Counted from the first letter of the stretch, positions 16,924 to 26,263 are shown. The stretch: 64,000 bases of DNA from Aquisalinus luteolus (GCF_009712425.2 NZ_VCJR02000001.1:996001-1060000), one strand, 5' to 3'. The notes: generated from the letters alone by a model not told the origin. Program-made: numbers and translations.

Positions 16924-17814
16924 ATGAAGCGGGATGAGCTTGGGGATTTACTGGCTTTCCTTGCCGTCGAGGAAGAGGCGAGCTTCACACGCGCCGCGGC
17001 AAGGCTTGGTGTTTCCCAGTCCTCGCTCAGCCATACGGTAAGACGGCTTGAGGAACGTCTCGGTGTACGCTTGTTGACGCGTACAACCCGAACCGTCTCA
17101 TCCACTCAGGCTGGTGAACAACTTGCCAAGACCCTCAGACCAGCTTTTGCCGAAATCGAGGGCCAACTCGCGGCACTTTCGAGTTTTCGTGAAAAACCTG
17201 CGGGTTCGGTCCGTATCAATTCCAGCCAGCTCGCAGCCGATACCATTTTGTGGCCAAAGCTGGTTCCGCTATTGAAGGACTATCCTGATATCAAACTCGA
17301 ATTAATCACCGAGGGGCGAATGGTCGATATCGTGGCAGAGCGCTTCGATGCAGGTGTCAGATTGGGGGAGAGTATTGAAAAGGATATGATCGCTGTACGG
17401 ATAGGGCCTGAATTGAGAATGGCGGTCGTTGGTTCACCGGCATATTTCGCAAAACACGGAAAGCCAAAAGTGCCAGATGATTTGACGAATCATCGCTGCA
17501 TCAACAGACGTACGCAGACCCATGGTGACTTATTTACCTGGGAGTTTGAAAAAAACGGTCGGGAAATCAACTTCCGCACGGATGGCGGTATAGTCTTCAA
17601 TACGCCATCACTGGTTCTGGATGCGGCGCTAGAGGATATGGGCATCGGTTACATTGCTGAGCCATATGTAGAAAATCTCCTGGCTGAGAAAAAACTAATC
17701 AGAGTGCTGAATGAATGGTGTCCTTCGTTCCCCGGATTCCATCTCTACTACCCGAGCCGCCGCCAACCTACGCCGGCTTTTTCGCTCGTATTAAACGCAC
17801 TTCGGTGCAAGTGA
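16924..17814 (+). CDS. LysR-family transcriptional regulator
   Basis: 296 residues. The N-terminal winged helix (FLAVEEEASFTRAAARLGVSQSSLSHTVRRLEERLGVRLLTRTTR) is a textbook LysR domain. A periplasmic-binding-like effector domain follows (GSVRINSSQLAADTILWPKL and onward). AGGAG precedes the ATG. It diverges from the dienelactone-hydrolase-like gene and is the natural regulator of the 11.1-16.8 kb hydrolase block. Confidence 0.9.
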   Translation: MKRDELGDLLAFLAVEEEASFTRAAARLGVSQSSLSHTVRRLEERLGVRLLTRTTRTVSSTQAGEQLAKTLRPAFAEIEGQLAALSSFREKPAGSVRINSSQLAADTILWPKLVPLLKDYPDIKLELITEGRMVDIVAERFDAGVRLGESIEKDMIAVRIGPELRMAVVGSPAYFAKHGKPKVPDDLTNHRCINRRTQTHGDLFTWEFEKNGREINFRTDGGIVFNTPSLVLDAALEDMGIGYIAEPYVENLLAEKKLIRVLNEWCPSFPGFHLYYPSRRQPTPAFSLVLNALRCK

Positions 17815-18059
17815 AGTATATGGCAATTTCGAGCCGGGCGAGGTGTTTCCTGGTTGTCTTAAGTGTCTTGGGCAAATTGGCTTGTTTTTCTGTTTCACGC
17901 CTCATCAGCCTAAGGATGCTACCATATCAAATAACGCGGAACAGCATTTACTCTTAGGCATCACTATACCCCCTCAGATCCTGGGGGAGCTGTATATTGG
18001 ATATGGATGATATCCTTCCTGCAATCGACAATTTATCAAGCTATGGGGAAGCATCTCGG

Positions 18060-21000
18060 TCATTTGAAATCCCGGCTGGCAAACAGCCTCCTGGCCTGGA
18101 TGCGCGGATGCGTTGCCGGGGCGGGGTCGGGCTTTTCCTGATGGCGCGAACTCTGGCGGCTGTCCGGGATCTGCCGCTTTGCTTCATCGGCCGAGGACCA
18201 GGTCATGTCGATGTGGGACTGGCCGCTTTGGCCGAGATTGTCGAACAGATCGGACCGGTCCTCGATCCTGTCCGCGATGACATGGACGACCAGCCCTTCC
18301 TTCTGCACCTTGCCGGTAATGCGTAACAGACGGCCTTGCATCACCTCGCGGCGGTAGCGCTCGAAAGTCTTTGGCCAGACGATGATATTGGCCGAGCCGG
18401 TCTCATCTTCGAGCGTGACGAAGATCACGCCGCTCGCCGTGGCCGGCCGCTGGCGGGTGATCACCGCGCCGAGGATTGTGGCGCGGCTGTTCTGCGGCAC
18501 ATCGCGCAAGTTTCTGGCATGGGTCAGATTGCCCCCGGCCTTGTCCCGGACCAGCCGTACCGGATGATCCTTCAGGCTCAGGCGCACCGACACGAAATCC
18601 TCGAACACCTCCTCGGCCAGCGACATGAGCGGCAGGCCCGAGGCTTGCCTGTCTTCATCCGGGGGATCGCCGAGGAGCGGCATCGGCGTGCCCGTATCGA
18701 CGGCCTTGGCATGCCAGAGCGCCTCGCGCCGGTTCATGCCGATGGAGGCGAAGGCATCGGCCATCGCCAGTTTCTCGATAGCGGGGTGCAGCAGCCCGGC
18801 GCGCCGCCAGAGCGCGGCGACATCCCGGTAGCCATTGCCGCGCGCCGCGACCAGCCAGAGCGCATCATCTTCCTTGAAGCCCTTGATCTGGCGAAAGCCG
18901 AGCCGGACCGCGAGCCCGCCCTTGCCATCGGGCTCCAGCGCGCAATCCCAGCTGCTGGCATTGATATCGACCGGGCGGACCTCAACCCCGTGACGCTGCG
19001 CATCGGCGACCAGCTGGGCGGGCGCATAGAAGCCCATGGGCTGGGAGTTGAGGATCGCGGCGCAATAGACTTCCGGATGATGATGACGCAGCCAAGCCGA
19101 GGCATAGACGAGCAGGGCGAAGGAGGCCGCGTGGCTTTCGGGAAATCCGTATCCGGAAAAGCCCTCCAGTTGCTTGAAACACTTCTCGGCAAACTCGGGC
19201 TCATAGCCGCGGCTGATCGCGCCCGCTATGAAGCGGTCCTGGAAATCCGAGACATTGCCGATCTTGCGGAACGCCCCGAGCGCGCGGCGCAGCGCATCGG
19301 CTTCGCCGGCGGTAAAGCCGGCCACGACCACCGCGATGCGCATCGCCTGTTCCTGGAACAGCGGCACGCCGAGCGTGCGTTTAAGCACCTCTTCGAGTTC
19401 AGGAGACGGATAGACAATCTCTTCTTCGCCCCGGCGTCGGCGCAGATAGGGATGCACCATATCGCCCTGGATCGGGCCGGGCCGGATGATCGCCACCTCG
19501 ATGATCAGGTCGTAGAAACAGTTGGGGCGCATGCGCGGCAGGAACGACATCTGCGCGCGGGATTCGACCTGGAACAGGCCAGTCGTGTCGCCTTGGGATA
19601 TCTGCGCGTAGACGGCGGGATCTTCCTGCGGCAGGCTGGCAAGGGAATAGCGCACCCCCCTCCAGTCTTCCAGAAGATCGAAGGCCTTGCGGATGCAGGT
19701 CAGCATGCCCAGCGCCAGCACATCGACCTTGAGCAGGCCCAGCACATCGATATCGTCCTTGTCCCATTCGATCATGGTGCGATCGTCCATGGCGGCATTC
19801 TCGACAGGGACCAGCTCGTCCAGCCGGTCGCGCGTGATGACGAAGCCGCCGACATGTTGCGACAAATGCCGGGGAAAGCCGATAATCTCGCGGATCAGGC
19901 TCAACGTCAGGCGGAGGCGCCTATCGTGAGGGTTGAGGCCCGCCGCGCGCAGCCTGTCTTCGGCGGGCGCCGCGTCAGACCAGCCCCAGATTTGCGAGGA
20001 GATCGCCATGAGCGCATCGGCGGACAGGCCCATCGCCTTGCCGACTTCGCGGATCGCGGCCTTGGAGCGGAAATGAATGACGGTCGCGCAGATGCCGGCA
20101 CGGTGCCGGCCATATTTGTCATAGATATGCTGGATCACTTCCTCGCGGCGTTCATGCTCGAAATCGACATCGATGTCGGGCGGTTCGTTCCTCGCCTCGG
20201 ACACGAACCGCTCGAACACCATCGTAATGATCTCGGGACTGACGGAGGTGATGCCGAGCGCATAGCAGATCACCGAATTGGCCGCCGAGCCGCGTCCCTG
20301 GCACAGAATGCCGCGAGTGCGCGCAAACGCGACCACGTCATGCACGGTCAGGAAATAGGGCGCATAGTCGAGCTGGGCGATCAGCGAGAATTCGCGCTCG
20401 ACCGTCTCCTGGACCTCCAGCGGCACGCCGTCGGGATAGCGCTGATGTAACCCCTCATCGGTCAGCTCGCGCAGCTTTTTAAGGGCGGGCTTTCCGTCCG
20501 TGACTTCATCCGGATACTCATATTTGAGTTCGGCCAGGGAGAAACGGCAGCTTTGCGCGACCCGCATCGTGTTCGCAAGCGCCTCGGGAAAGGCCTTGAA
20601 CAGACGGTGCATCTCGAACGGGCTTTTCAGGCGGCGCTCTGAATTGAGGAGCGCGCGGCGGCCGAGCCTGTCGATACTGGTCTTCTCGCGCAGACAGGTC
20701 AGTATGTCGGCGACCGCCCGCCGCGCGGCCCGGTGCATGATGACATTGCCGGTGGCGACAAGCGGCAGGGACAGAGTGTCGGCGAGCGCGGCCCTTTCGG
20801 CAAAGCGGGCCGGATCATTGCCGTCATAGGCGGGGCTGAGCGCCAAATAGAGATGATCGGGAAATCTCTCGATCAGTTGGCGCAGGCTGTCTTCACCCGC
20901 CTCCAGCGCGATCAGCACCGAGCCTTGAGCCCATTCCAGCAGATCATGCAGATGCAGCGTGCAATGGCCTTTTTTCGCGCGGCGCTTGCCCACGGTCAGC

Positions 21001-21272
21001 AGCCGGCAAAGCCGCCCATAGGCCGCCCGGTCTTGCGGCAGGGCGATGAATTGCTCGCCGCCTGCGAGGACGATCCGTGTTGCGACGATAAATTGAATAC
21101 CGGCTTCGAGCGCGGCGGCATGGGCGCGCACGCTACCGGCAAAGGAGTTGGTATCGGCAATGGCAATCGCCGGCAGGCCAAGCTCGCAGGCGCGCTCGAT
21201 GAGTTCCTCGGCATGAGAGGCCCCGGTCAGGAAGGTGAAATTTGAGATGACACCGAGTTCCGCATAGCTCAC
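18060..21272 (-). CDS. dnaE2: Error-prone DNA polymerase III alpha subunit
   Basis: 1070 residues, the usual DnaE2 length. The N-terminal PHP domain (ISNFTFLTGASHAEELIERA and IAIADTNSFAGSV) leads to the polymerase core, with acidic residues in PPDIDVDFEHERR and DIDVLGLLKVDVLALG. An OB-fold lies near the C terminus (GVIFVTLEDETGSANIIVWP). DnaE2 works with ImuA and ImuB in translesion synthesis. The frame extends upstream, but a GTG at 21272 overlaps the imuB stop as GTGA with GGGAG upstream, so it is the preferred start. Confidence 0.95.
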   Translation of the reverse strand: MSYAELGVISNFTFLTGASHAEELIERACELGLPAIAIADTNSFAGSVRAHAAALEAGIQFIVATRIVLAGGEQFIALPQDRAAYGRLCRLLTVGKRRAKKGHCTLHLHDLLEWAQGSVLIALEAGEDSLRQLIERFPDHLYLALSPAYDGNDPARFAERAALADTLSLPLVATGNVIMHRAARRAVADILTCLREKTSIDRLGRRALLNSERRLKSPFEMHRLFKAFPEALANTMRVAQSCRFSLAELKYEYPDEVTDGKPALKKLRELTDEGLHQRYPDGVPLEVQETVEREFSLIAQLDYAPYFLTVHDVVAFARTRGILCQGRGSAANSVICYALGITSVSPEIITMVFERFVSEARNEPPDIDVDFEHERREEVIQHIYDKYGRHRAGICATVIHFRSKAAIREVGKAMGLSADALMAISSQIWGWSDAAPAEDRLRAAGLNPHDRRLRLTLSLIREIIGFPRHLSQHVGGFVITRDRLDELVPVENAAMDDRTMIEWDKDDIDVLGLLKVDVLALGMLTCIRKAFDLLEDWRGVRYSLASLPQEDPAVYAQISQGDTTGLFQVESRAQMSFLPRMRPNCFYDLIIEVAIIRPGPIQGDMVHPYLRRRRGEEEIVYPSPELEEVLKRTLGVPLFQEQAMRIAVVVAGFTAGEADALRRALGAFRKIGNVSDFQDRFIAGAISRGYEPEFAEKCFKQLEGFSGYGFPESHAASFALLVYASAWLRHHHPEVYCAAILNSQPMGFYAPAQLVADAQRHGVEVRPVDINASSWDCALEPDGKGGLAVRLGFRQIKGFKEDDALWLVAARGNGYRDVAALWRRAGLLHPAIEKLAMADAFASIGMNRREALWHAKAVDTGTPMPLLGDPPDEDRQASGLPLMSLAEEVFEDFVSVRLSLKDHPVRLVRDKAGGNLTHARNLRDVPQNSRATILGAVITRQRPATASGVIFVTLEDETGSANIIVWPKTFERYRREVMQGRLLRITGKVQKEGLVVHVIADRIEDRSDLFDNLGQSGQSHIDMTWSSADEAKRQIPDSRQSSRHQEKPDPAPATHPRIQARRLFASRDFK

Positions 21273-22762
21273 GGGAACACTCCCGCCACCTCCCATATGG
21301 ATGGCTTCAGGTCGGGGCGGGTCGACAGCCACAGGCGCGGACCCTGGCAGGTCTGGACCGACCAGTAATCGCGGATCGCATCGCCTTGTGTGCCCAGCCA
21401 CCATTCATGGCCGATCCGCTCAGGGCCTTTTGCGCTGGCCGTCTGAAAACCCTCACCGCGCCAGACGAAGCCCTTGGGCGGCCTGCCGGGCGCGGTAATC
21501 TCGACCAGATCAGGGCCGACCATCGTCAAGGGGCGCAAAGAGGCTGGCGGCTCGAAGGATACCGACCTGGCCTTGCCGGCGGCAGAGACCAGGCGGAACG
21601 ACCGGCGGGGCAGATGGCTGGAGACCGGCTCCCAGCGCAGCACCCTGTCAAAGCCCAGCCGGTTGCCGAGCGTGGCGATCAGCTCTTCCAGTTCGCTTTG
21701 CTTCTGCGGGCCCGCAAAGCTCTGCTGGACCGGCCTGAAAGGCTCCGTGACAGTTGCCCGCAGGCGCATCACATCGATGCCGAGCCCGGCATCGACCCTG
21801 GTAATCTTCTGGGCAAATTGCCGGATCACGAGGTCCGGTGTTTGTGACGGCCGCGCCAGCCCGATCGACAGGATCGTCCCGGTTTTGTCGGTGCGCTGAA
21901 ATGTCAGCTCGAAAGCCCGCGCGCCGTCATCATGTTCGACCAGACGCTTGCAGATTTGAGCGGTCAGGCGACGCAGCGCTTCTTCGACATCATCGATCAG
22001 CCCGATAGGATCGGGAAACGACATGCGCGCCGAATAGGTGGGGCGCGCGGTCTGCGCGATCACCGGATCGGCGGCGCTGCCGAACAGCTTTTCGAACCCG
22101 CGCACGAAGCCGAAGCCGACCCTTCGGGCAAGCTCGGCGCTTTTCAGGCCATAGAGATCGCCAATGGATGTCAGGCCGAGCCGTTTGAGATCGAACAGGG
22201 TCTTGTCATCGGCGACCATTGCCTCGACGGGGTAGGGGGCAAGCGCGGCCCGCGCCTCGCCGGGGGCAATGATGGTCCGGCCCGTGCCCCCGAACCTCGC
22301 GGCGGCGCGCGCCGCGCCCTTTGTATCGGCAATTCCTGCCATCGCGTCGATGGAGAAGTCCGCGAGCTCCTGGCGGATCAGGGCGAGCATCGCCTCTTCG
22401 CCGCCGAACAGATGCGCGCAGCCGGTGATGTTGAGGATCAGGCCGTCCGCGCCGTCGCAGGCCGTCCAGGGCGAGAACTTCTCGGCCCATCGCTGTAGCG
22501 CGGACAGGAAGGCAGCATCCTTGCGCGGCTCGGCGGGCAATGTCACCAGCGCCGGGGCGATGGCCCTGGCATCGGTCAGGCTCATCCCCGCGGCGAGACC
22601 CGCCTTGCTGGCATGATGGTTCACGCAGGACAGACGGACGGCGCCTTTTTCCTCCTGCGTCAGCGCGAACAGCCAGTCATCGACCGGTATGCCGGTCCGG
22701 CCTGCGCGGTTCACCGGCAGGCGCGGCATCCAGATCGAGATGACTCTTTGCCCTTTTAACAT
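21269..22762 (-). CDS. imuB: Y-family polymerase-like mutasome protein ImuB
   Basis: 497 residues. The DinB/UmuC-like fold is seen from RVISIWMPRLPVNRAG through NITGCAHLFGGEEAML and the little-finger region. The N-terminal acidic metal ligands of active Y-family polymerases are not evident, which fits ImuB as a catalytically inactive adaptor. The gene sits between imuA, which it overlaps by about 86 bases, and dnaE2, with a 4-base overlap. The ATG at 22762 is preferred over a TTG at 22780. Confidence 0.92.
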   Translation of the reverse strand: MLKGQRVISIWMPRLPVNRAGRTGIPVDDWLFALTQEEKGAVRLSCVNHHASKAGLAAGMSLTDARAIAPALVTLPAEPRKDAAFLSALQRWAEKFSPWTACDGADGLILNITGCAHLFGGEEAMLALIRQELADFSIDAMAGIADTKGAARAAARFGGTGRTIIAPGEARAALAPYPVEAMVADDKTLFDLKRLGLTSIGDLYGLKSAELARRVGFGFVRGFEKLFGSAADPVIAQTARPTYSARMSFPDPIGLIDDVEEALRRLTAQICKRLVEHDDGARAFELTFQRTDKTGTILSIGLARPSQTPDLVIRQFAQKITRVDAGLGIDVMRLRATVTEPFRPVQQSFAGPQKQSELEELIATLGNRLGFDRVLRWEPVSSHLPRRSFRLVSAAGKARSVSFEPPASLRPLTMVGPDLVEITAPGRPPKGFVWRGEGFQTASAKGPERIGHEWWLGTQGDAIRDYWSVQTCQGPRLWLSTRPDLKPSIWEVAGVFP

Positions 22763-23264
22763 GCAGGTTCCAGCTTCCAATTGTTCCCTTTTTGTTCTTG
22801 TGCAGGGACAGATGGATCAGAGTCGAGTCATTGTTCTCGGGCCGCGCCGGCAGGCAGTGCCAGCGCGTCTCGGCGGCGCTGCTGACGGCGGGTCTGGCGA
22901 CGATCAGGAGGCCCAGACTATGGCCCTCCCTGGCGGCCAGCTGAAGTCGACGGAAGCTGGTCAGATCCGGGGTCGAATCGAACCAGGCAATGACACTATC
23001 GACGCTGCCAGAGCGCAGCGCCGTCTCAGTGGACCACAGGGCGTCGGCCTTGAGCGGGCACGATATTTGGAGGAATTGTGCCGGATCGGCATAAAGAGAG
23101 AGACCTTCCGGGTGGATGGAGGCGATCCAGCCGGGCGGGCCGCAAAGCAGTTTCTGTCCCTCACCGGCCGCCAACAGCGCGACCATGTCCGCGCTCATGC
23201 CGCTCAGCTCATGCACGCGGCCGCGCTCAGGGTAGATGATATCGGTGCCGGCAAGATCGCTCAT
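22677..23264 (-). CDS. imuA: Mutasome accessory protein ImuA
   Basis: 195 residues. RecA-like fold protein of the imuA-imuB-dnaE2 cassette, with VHELSGMSADMVALLAAG, GWIASIHPEGLSLYADPAQFLQISCP and FRRLQLAAREGHSLGLLIVARPA. It has no clear Walker A, as is common in ImuA. An ATG nine bases further up (23273) is an alternative start. The 64-72 bases to the divergent SRAP gene hold no GTTC-N7-GTTC alphaproteobacterial LexA box that I can see, which is unexpected for this cassette. Confidence 0.88.
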   Translation of the reverse strand: MSDLAGTDIIYPERGRVHELSGMSADMVALLAAGEGQKLLCGPPGWIASIHPEGLSLYADPAQFLQISCPLKADALWSTETALRSGSVDSVIAWFDSTPDLTSFRRLQLAAREGHSLGLLIVARPAVSSAAETRWHCLPARPENNDSTLIHLSLHKNKKGTIGSWNLHVKRAKSHLDLDAAPAGEPRRPDRHTGR

Positions 23265-23311
23265 CACACCCATGATCTGATTTTGCCAAGGCGCGCGTCA
23301 AGCATCATATG

Positions 23312-23324
23312 TGATAGAATATCA
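23312..23324. promoter_or_regulatory. Inverted repeat in the imuA / SRAP divergent region
   Basis: TGATAGAATATCA is a 5-bp inverted repeat around GAA, placed between the divergent imuA and SRAP starts. It could be an operator or a -10 region. Nothing else supports it. Confidence 0.25.
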
Positions 23325-23336
23325 TCGGAGCTTCAT

Positions 23337-23999
23337 ATGTGCGGACGCAAATTCTCGGATGAAAGCCTGTCCTGGTCGATGTATCGCGAGCAGTTGAAGC
23401 TGTTCACGGCGCCGCCAGCGAGCAACTTTGCGCCCAATTACAATATAGCGCCGACCCATATGGTGCCGGTCTGTTTCATGGAGGATGGCGAGAAGGTGCT
23501 CCGGCCGCTGCGCTGGGGACTTCTGCCGTCCTGGGCAAAGGACGTGAAGATCGGATATTCGATGATCAATGCCAAAGCTGAGACAGTCGAGGAGAAGAAC
23601 TCATTCGCGCCACTCCTGAAGGCCCATAGATGCGTCATCCCGGTATCGGGATTTTTCGAATGGAAGCGGAAAGGCAAGTCAAAGCAGCCTTTCGCGATAA
23701 GGCGGCAGAACGGCGAACCGATCTTGCTGGCGGGATTGTGGACGCAGAACCGCATGCTCGGGATCGACAGCTATACCGTCCTGACGACACAGCCGAATGA
23801 TCTGATGGCGGAAATTCACAATCGAATGCCGGTGATCCTGGAGCGAGAGGATGTCGATCGCTGGCTGGATGCGGCGTGGGATGAAGCTCAAGGTTTGGCC
23901 ATCCGTGTACAGTCTGACTTCCTGAGAACCTATACCGTGAGCAGCGACGTGGGAAATGTCAGGAACAATTCTCCCGATCTTATTGAGCCGGTACTTTAA
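23337..23999 (+). CDS. SRAP-domain protein (YedK/HMCES family)
   Basis: 220 residues. Starts Met-Cys-Gly-Arg; Cys2 becomes the N-terminal residue that forms a crosslink with abasic sites in single-stranded DNA. Further family marks are NIAPTHMVPV, WGLLPSWAKD, INAKAETV, RCVIPVSGFFEWK and IHNRMPVIL with its catalytic His. The ATG at 23337 is required by Cys2 and has GGAG upstream, although the frame runs far 5'. It diverges from imuA, so two systems for handling damaged templates share a control region. Confidence 0.93.
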   Translation: MCGRKFSDESLSWSMYREQLKLFTAPPASNFAPNYNIAPTHMVPVCFMEDGEKVLRPLRWGLLPSWAKDVKIGYSMINAKAETVEEKNSFAPLLKAHRCVIPVSGFFEWKRKGKSKQPFAIRRQNGEPILLAGLWTQNRMLGIDSYTVLTTQPNDLMAEIHNRMPVILEREDVDRWLDAAWDEAQGLAIRVQSDFLRTYTVSSDVGNVRNNSPDLIEPVL

Positions 24000-24026
24000 G
24001 CGACAGCTTTCCATCGTGGGCGGGGC

Positions 24027-24794
24027 TTACAGGAGCCATTTGATGATCATCCAGAGCCCCATCGCCATCATGACCAGGTTTTCAGTCAGGGAAACAAAAC
24101 CAAGAGGCACGTTGGACTGTCCCCCGACGCAGGCGCATTTGAGCTCGCGTTTGTCGAGATAGACCGCCTTGAAGACAGAGACCGCGCCGACCGTGCCAAT
24201 AAAAATAGCAATCGGCGCCCCGATCAGGCCGAAAACGCCCCCGGCAATCATCAGTATACCGGCAATTGCTTCGCCGAAAGGATAGACATAGCCATAAGGC
24301 ACCCATCGCTTGGCGAGCAGGTCGTAATTGAGAAACATGGTCGAGAAACTCTCGACATCGCGCAGTTTCTGGATCGCCAGGGCGCACATGGAAAAGGCTG
24401 CGAACCATTCGATGCCGCGCAGCGATATTATATTGCCGGTTGCCCAGTAACTGGCGGCCCAGGCCATCAGCGCACAGACGCCGAAAATCACCAGCACGGG
24501 CGTATAGGTCGTTTTGTCCTTGTCTTCTGTCTTTCCGGTCAGCCGGGCTTTCAGCGCTTCGTAGCCGCCGATGCGCTCACCGCCGATAAAGGTCTGGGGC
24601 GTTGTCTTGACGCCATGCTTTTCCTTGAAGGCATCGGTTTGCGCGCGACTTGTCAGGTGATGGTCTTCCACCGTGAAGCCGTTGCGCTCCAGCAGCCATC
24701 TGGATTTCAGTCCGTAGGGGCAGACATGCTCCGCCATGACCATGCGATAGAGAGTGGCGGTCTTTGCATTACTGTCATCGATTTTGTGAAGCAT
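24027..24794 (-). CDS. Glutaredoxin-MauE/DoxX-like membrane fusion protein
   Basis: 255 residues. Residues ~15-80 form a glutaredoxin domain with HVCPYGLKSRWLLERNG and TTPQTFIGGERIGGYEAL. The rest is a membrane region with about four helices, resembling the MauE family, and contains KCACVGGQSNVPLGFVSLTENL. A thiol-redox role at the membrane linked to metal handling is plausible. The ATG at 24794 has GAGGAA upstream. The 3' end of the DUF305 gene lies 12 bases before this start. Confidence 0.82.
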   Translation of the reverse strand: MLHKIDDSNAKTATLYRMVMAEHVCPYGLKSRWLLERNGFTVEDHHLTSRAQTDAFKEKHGVKTTPQTFIGGERIGGYEALKARLTGKTEDKDKTTYTPVLVIFGVCALMAWAASYWATGNIISLRGIEWFAAFSMCALAIQKLRDVESFSTMFLNYDLLAKRWVPYGYVYPFGEAIAGILMIAGGVFGLIGAPIAIFIGTVGAVSVFKAVYLDKRELKCACVGGQSNVPLGFVSLTENLVMMAMGLWMIIKWLL

Positions 24795-24805
24795 AAATCG
24801 GTTCC

Positions 24806-25360
24806 TCATTCTATCTGCGAGCCCGAGGGCTCATCGGGGGCAAGGTCTCCCTCGAACGCCGGGACCGGGCGCGCATCAGCCTCGTCTCGCGTGGCCGCTA
24901 TGCCGTTACGGCTGATATCCGAGACCAGCCACTCCATTTCCTTGATTTCACGGCGCTGGGCACGGATGATCTTGTCGGCCAGTTCCTGCACGCGGACATC
25001 CTCGATATTGGCGCGTTCACTGGTCATGATGGCAATCGAGTGGTGCGGGATCATCGCGTTCATGTAAGAGCGCTCCCCGACAGTTGCCTGACTGCGCACC
25101 AGGTACAAGGCGGCAATCAGGACGACGACGCTGGCGATGTAAATACCGGCATTGATCCTCTTGTCGCTATACATGCCGAGCATGAAACTCAGCATGACCA
25201 AGGCCATTGCCGCGCCCATGATGAATGTCATGTAAAAGCGCGTTTCGCTCCAGCGCACATGCTCGAGAGCGTAGGTGTTGAAATACATCAGGATGAACAT
25301 CACCACCATGGAGGTGCCGATCATCGCCGCGAAGCGCCAGTAATGCGAATTGTTATCCAT
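24806..25360 (-). CDS. Membrane-anchored DUF305 protein
   Basis: 184 residues. Three membrane helices (AAMIGTSMVVMFILMYFNTY, then FIMGAAMALVMLSFMLGMY, then GIYIASVVVLIAALYLV) precede a DUF305 domain with the signature MNAMIPHHSIAIMTSE. DUF305 proteins recur in copper-resistance loci, and their His/Met residues suggest metal binding; the biochemical role is unsettled. AAGGAG precedes the ATG. A CsoR-like repeat lies 17 bases upstream. A close paralogue is at 63353-63907. Confidence 0.85.
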   Translation of the reverse strand: MDNNSHYWRFAAMIGTSMVVMFILMYFNTYALEHVRWSETRFYMTFIMGAAMALVMLSFMLGMYSDKRINAGIYIASVVVLIAALYLVRSQATVGERSYMNAMIPHHSIAIMTSERANIEDVRVQELADKIIRAQRREIKEMEWLVSDISRNGIAATRDEADARPVPAFEGDLAPDEPSGSQIE

Positions 25361-25376
25361 TTTTGTCTCCTTTCCG

Positions 25377-25393
25377 ATACGGGACCGGGGTAT
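25377..25393. promoter_or_regulatory. CsoR-like operator upstream of DUF305/Grx-MauE
   Basis: ATACGGGACCGGGGTAT has ATAC/GTAT ends around a G+C-rich centre. It resembles four other sites in this window that sit before copper genes, and lies just ahead of the DUF305 ribosome-binding site. Confidence 0.5.
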
Positions 25394-25441
25394 CCCGACA
25401 ACGGATTAGCCCGCGAGGGGTTCCGTCTGGTGACGATGTGA

Positions 25442-26263
25442 TCAAAACCACGCCCTTATCCCGGCAACCAGCGCAGTCCCTTGCGCATCGCCGCCAGCCG
25501 CCTCGATAATATCGGCGGTATCGCCGAATGAACCCTGCCATTCGACGCCCACATAAGGCGCGAATTCACGGCGGATTTCGTAGCGCAATCGCATCCCGGC
25601 ATCGACCCCGGTCAGGCCACTGCCGAGTCCGCGCCCGGGAATATCCTGTAAGGAAAAATTCGCCTCCACTCGTGGCTGCAGGATCAGGCGCTGGGTCAGC
25701 AGGAACTCATATTCGACTTCCGCCCGCGCGGTGACATCGCCGTCATCACTAACGAACGTGGCGGCATCGACCTCGAACAGATATGGCGCAAGGCCCTGTA
25801 CGCCGAACACGCCATGGGCCTTGCCGTCTGGCTCGATATCGTAGCGAAGGCCGGTCTGAATATCCCAGTAAGGAGAGACGGCCCGTGACCACAGCGCCTG
25901 AATTTCGGCATCCTCGATTTCGTCGTGCTCCAGACTGTATTCGCCTTCGGTCTTGACGAACAGCCTGTTGATATCGCCGCCGAGCCACCCCTGGGCCTCC
26001 CAGACGCCGGTTTCTTCATCGTCCGTAAACTGGAGTTCAAACCGGTCGGCCATGACGAACCAGAAGGTTTGACCGCCTGCATGATGCTGGGCCTTATTGC
26101 GGGACTCGGCCATGTCCTGTGGATCGTAATAGGCATCTGCCTGGGACCAGGGGGCGTTGCCTGCCTCGCCTTCATGATGATGGTCCTGGGCATAGGCGGC
26201 AGTTCCGGCGAGCAGGCTCGCCGTCAAGGCGGATAGGCTCAGTGTTCTGATTACCTGTCTCAT
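25442..26263 (-). CDS. copB: Copper resistance protein B (outer membrane)
   Basis: 273 residues. A signal peptide ending AAYAQ is followed by a His-rich stretch (DHHHEGEAG) and a beta-barrel region of the CopB/PcoB family: WFVMADRFELQFTDDEETGVWEAQGWLGGDINRLFVKTEGE, then LRYEIRREFAPYVGVEW, ending in Phe. CopB works with CopA in copper sequestration or oxidation. The start overlaps the copA stop as TGATG, so the two are coupled. Confidence 0.93.
   Translation of the reverse strand: MRQVIRTLSLSALTASLLAGTAAYAQDHHHEGEAGNAPWSQADAYYDPQDMAESRNKAQHHAGGQTFWFVMADRFELQFTDDEETGVWEAQGWLGGDINRLFVKTEGEYSLEHDEIEDAEIQALWSRAVSPYWDIQTGLRYDIEPDGKAHGVFGVQGLAPYLFEVDAATFVSDDGDVTARAEVEYEFLLTQRLILQPRVEANFSLQDIPGRGLGSGLTGVDAGMRLRYEIRREFAPYVGVEWQGSFGDTADIIEAAGGDAQGTALVAGIRAWF

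Noticed and set aside
18336..20450. 704-codon open frame on the + strand
   Set aside because: It lies fully opposite dnaE2, which has all expected motifs. Long antisense frames are common in G+C-rich genes, and this one shows only His/Asp/Arg-rich shadow sequence.
23265..23336. LexA (SOS) box for imuA
   Set aside because: I searched by eye for GTTC-N7-GTTC or its complement and found none.
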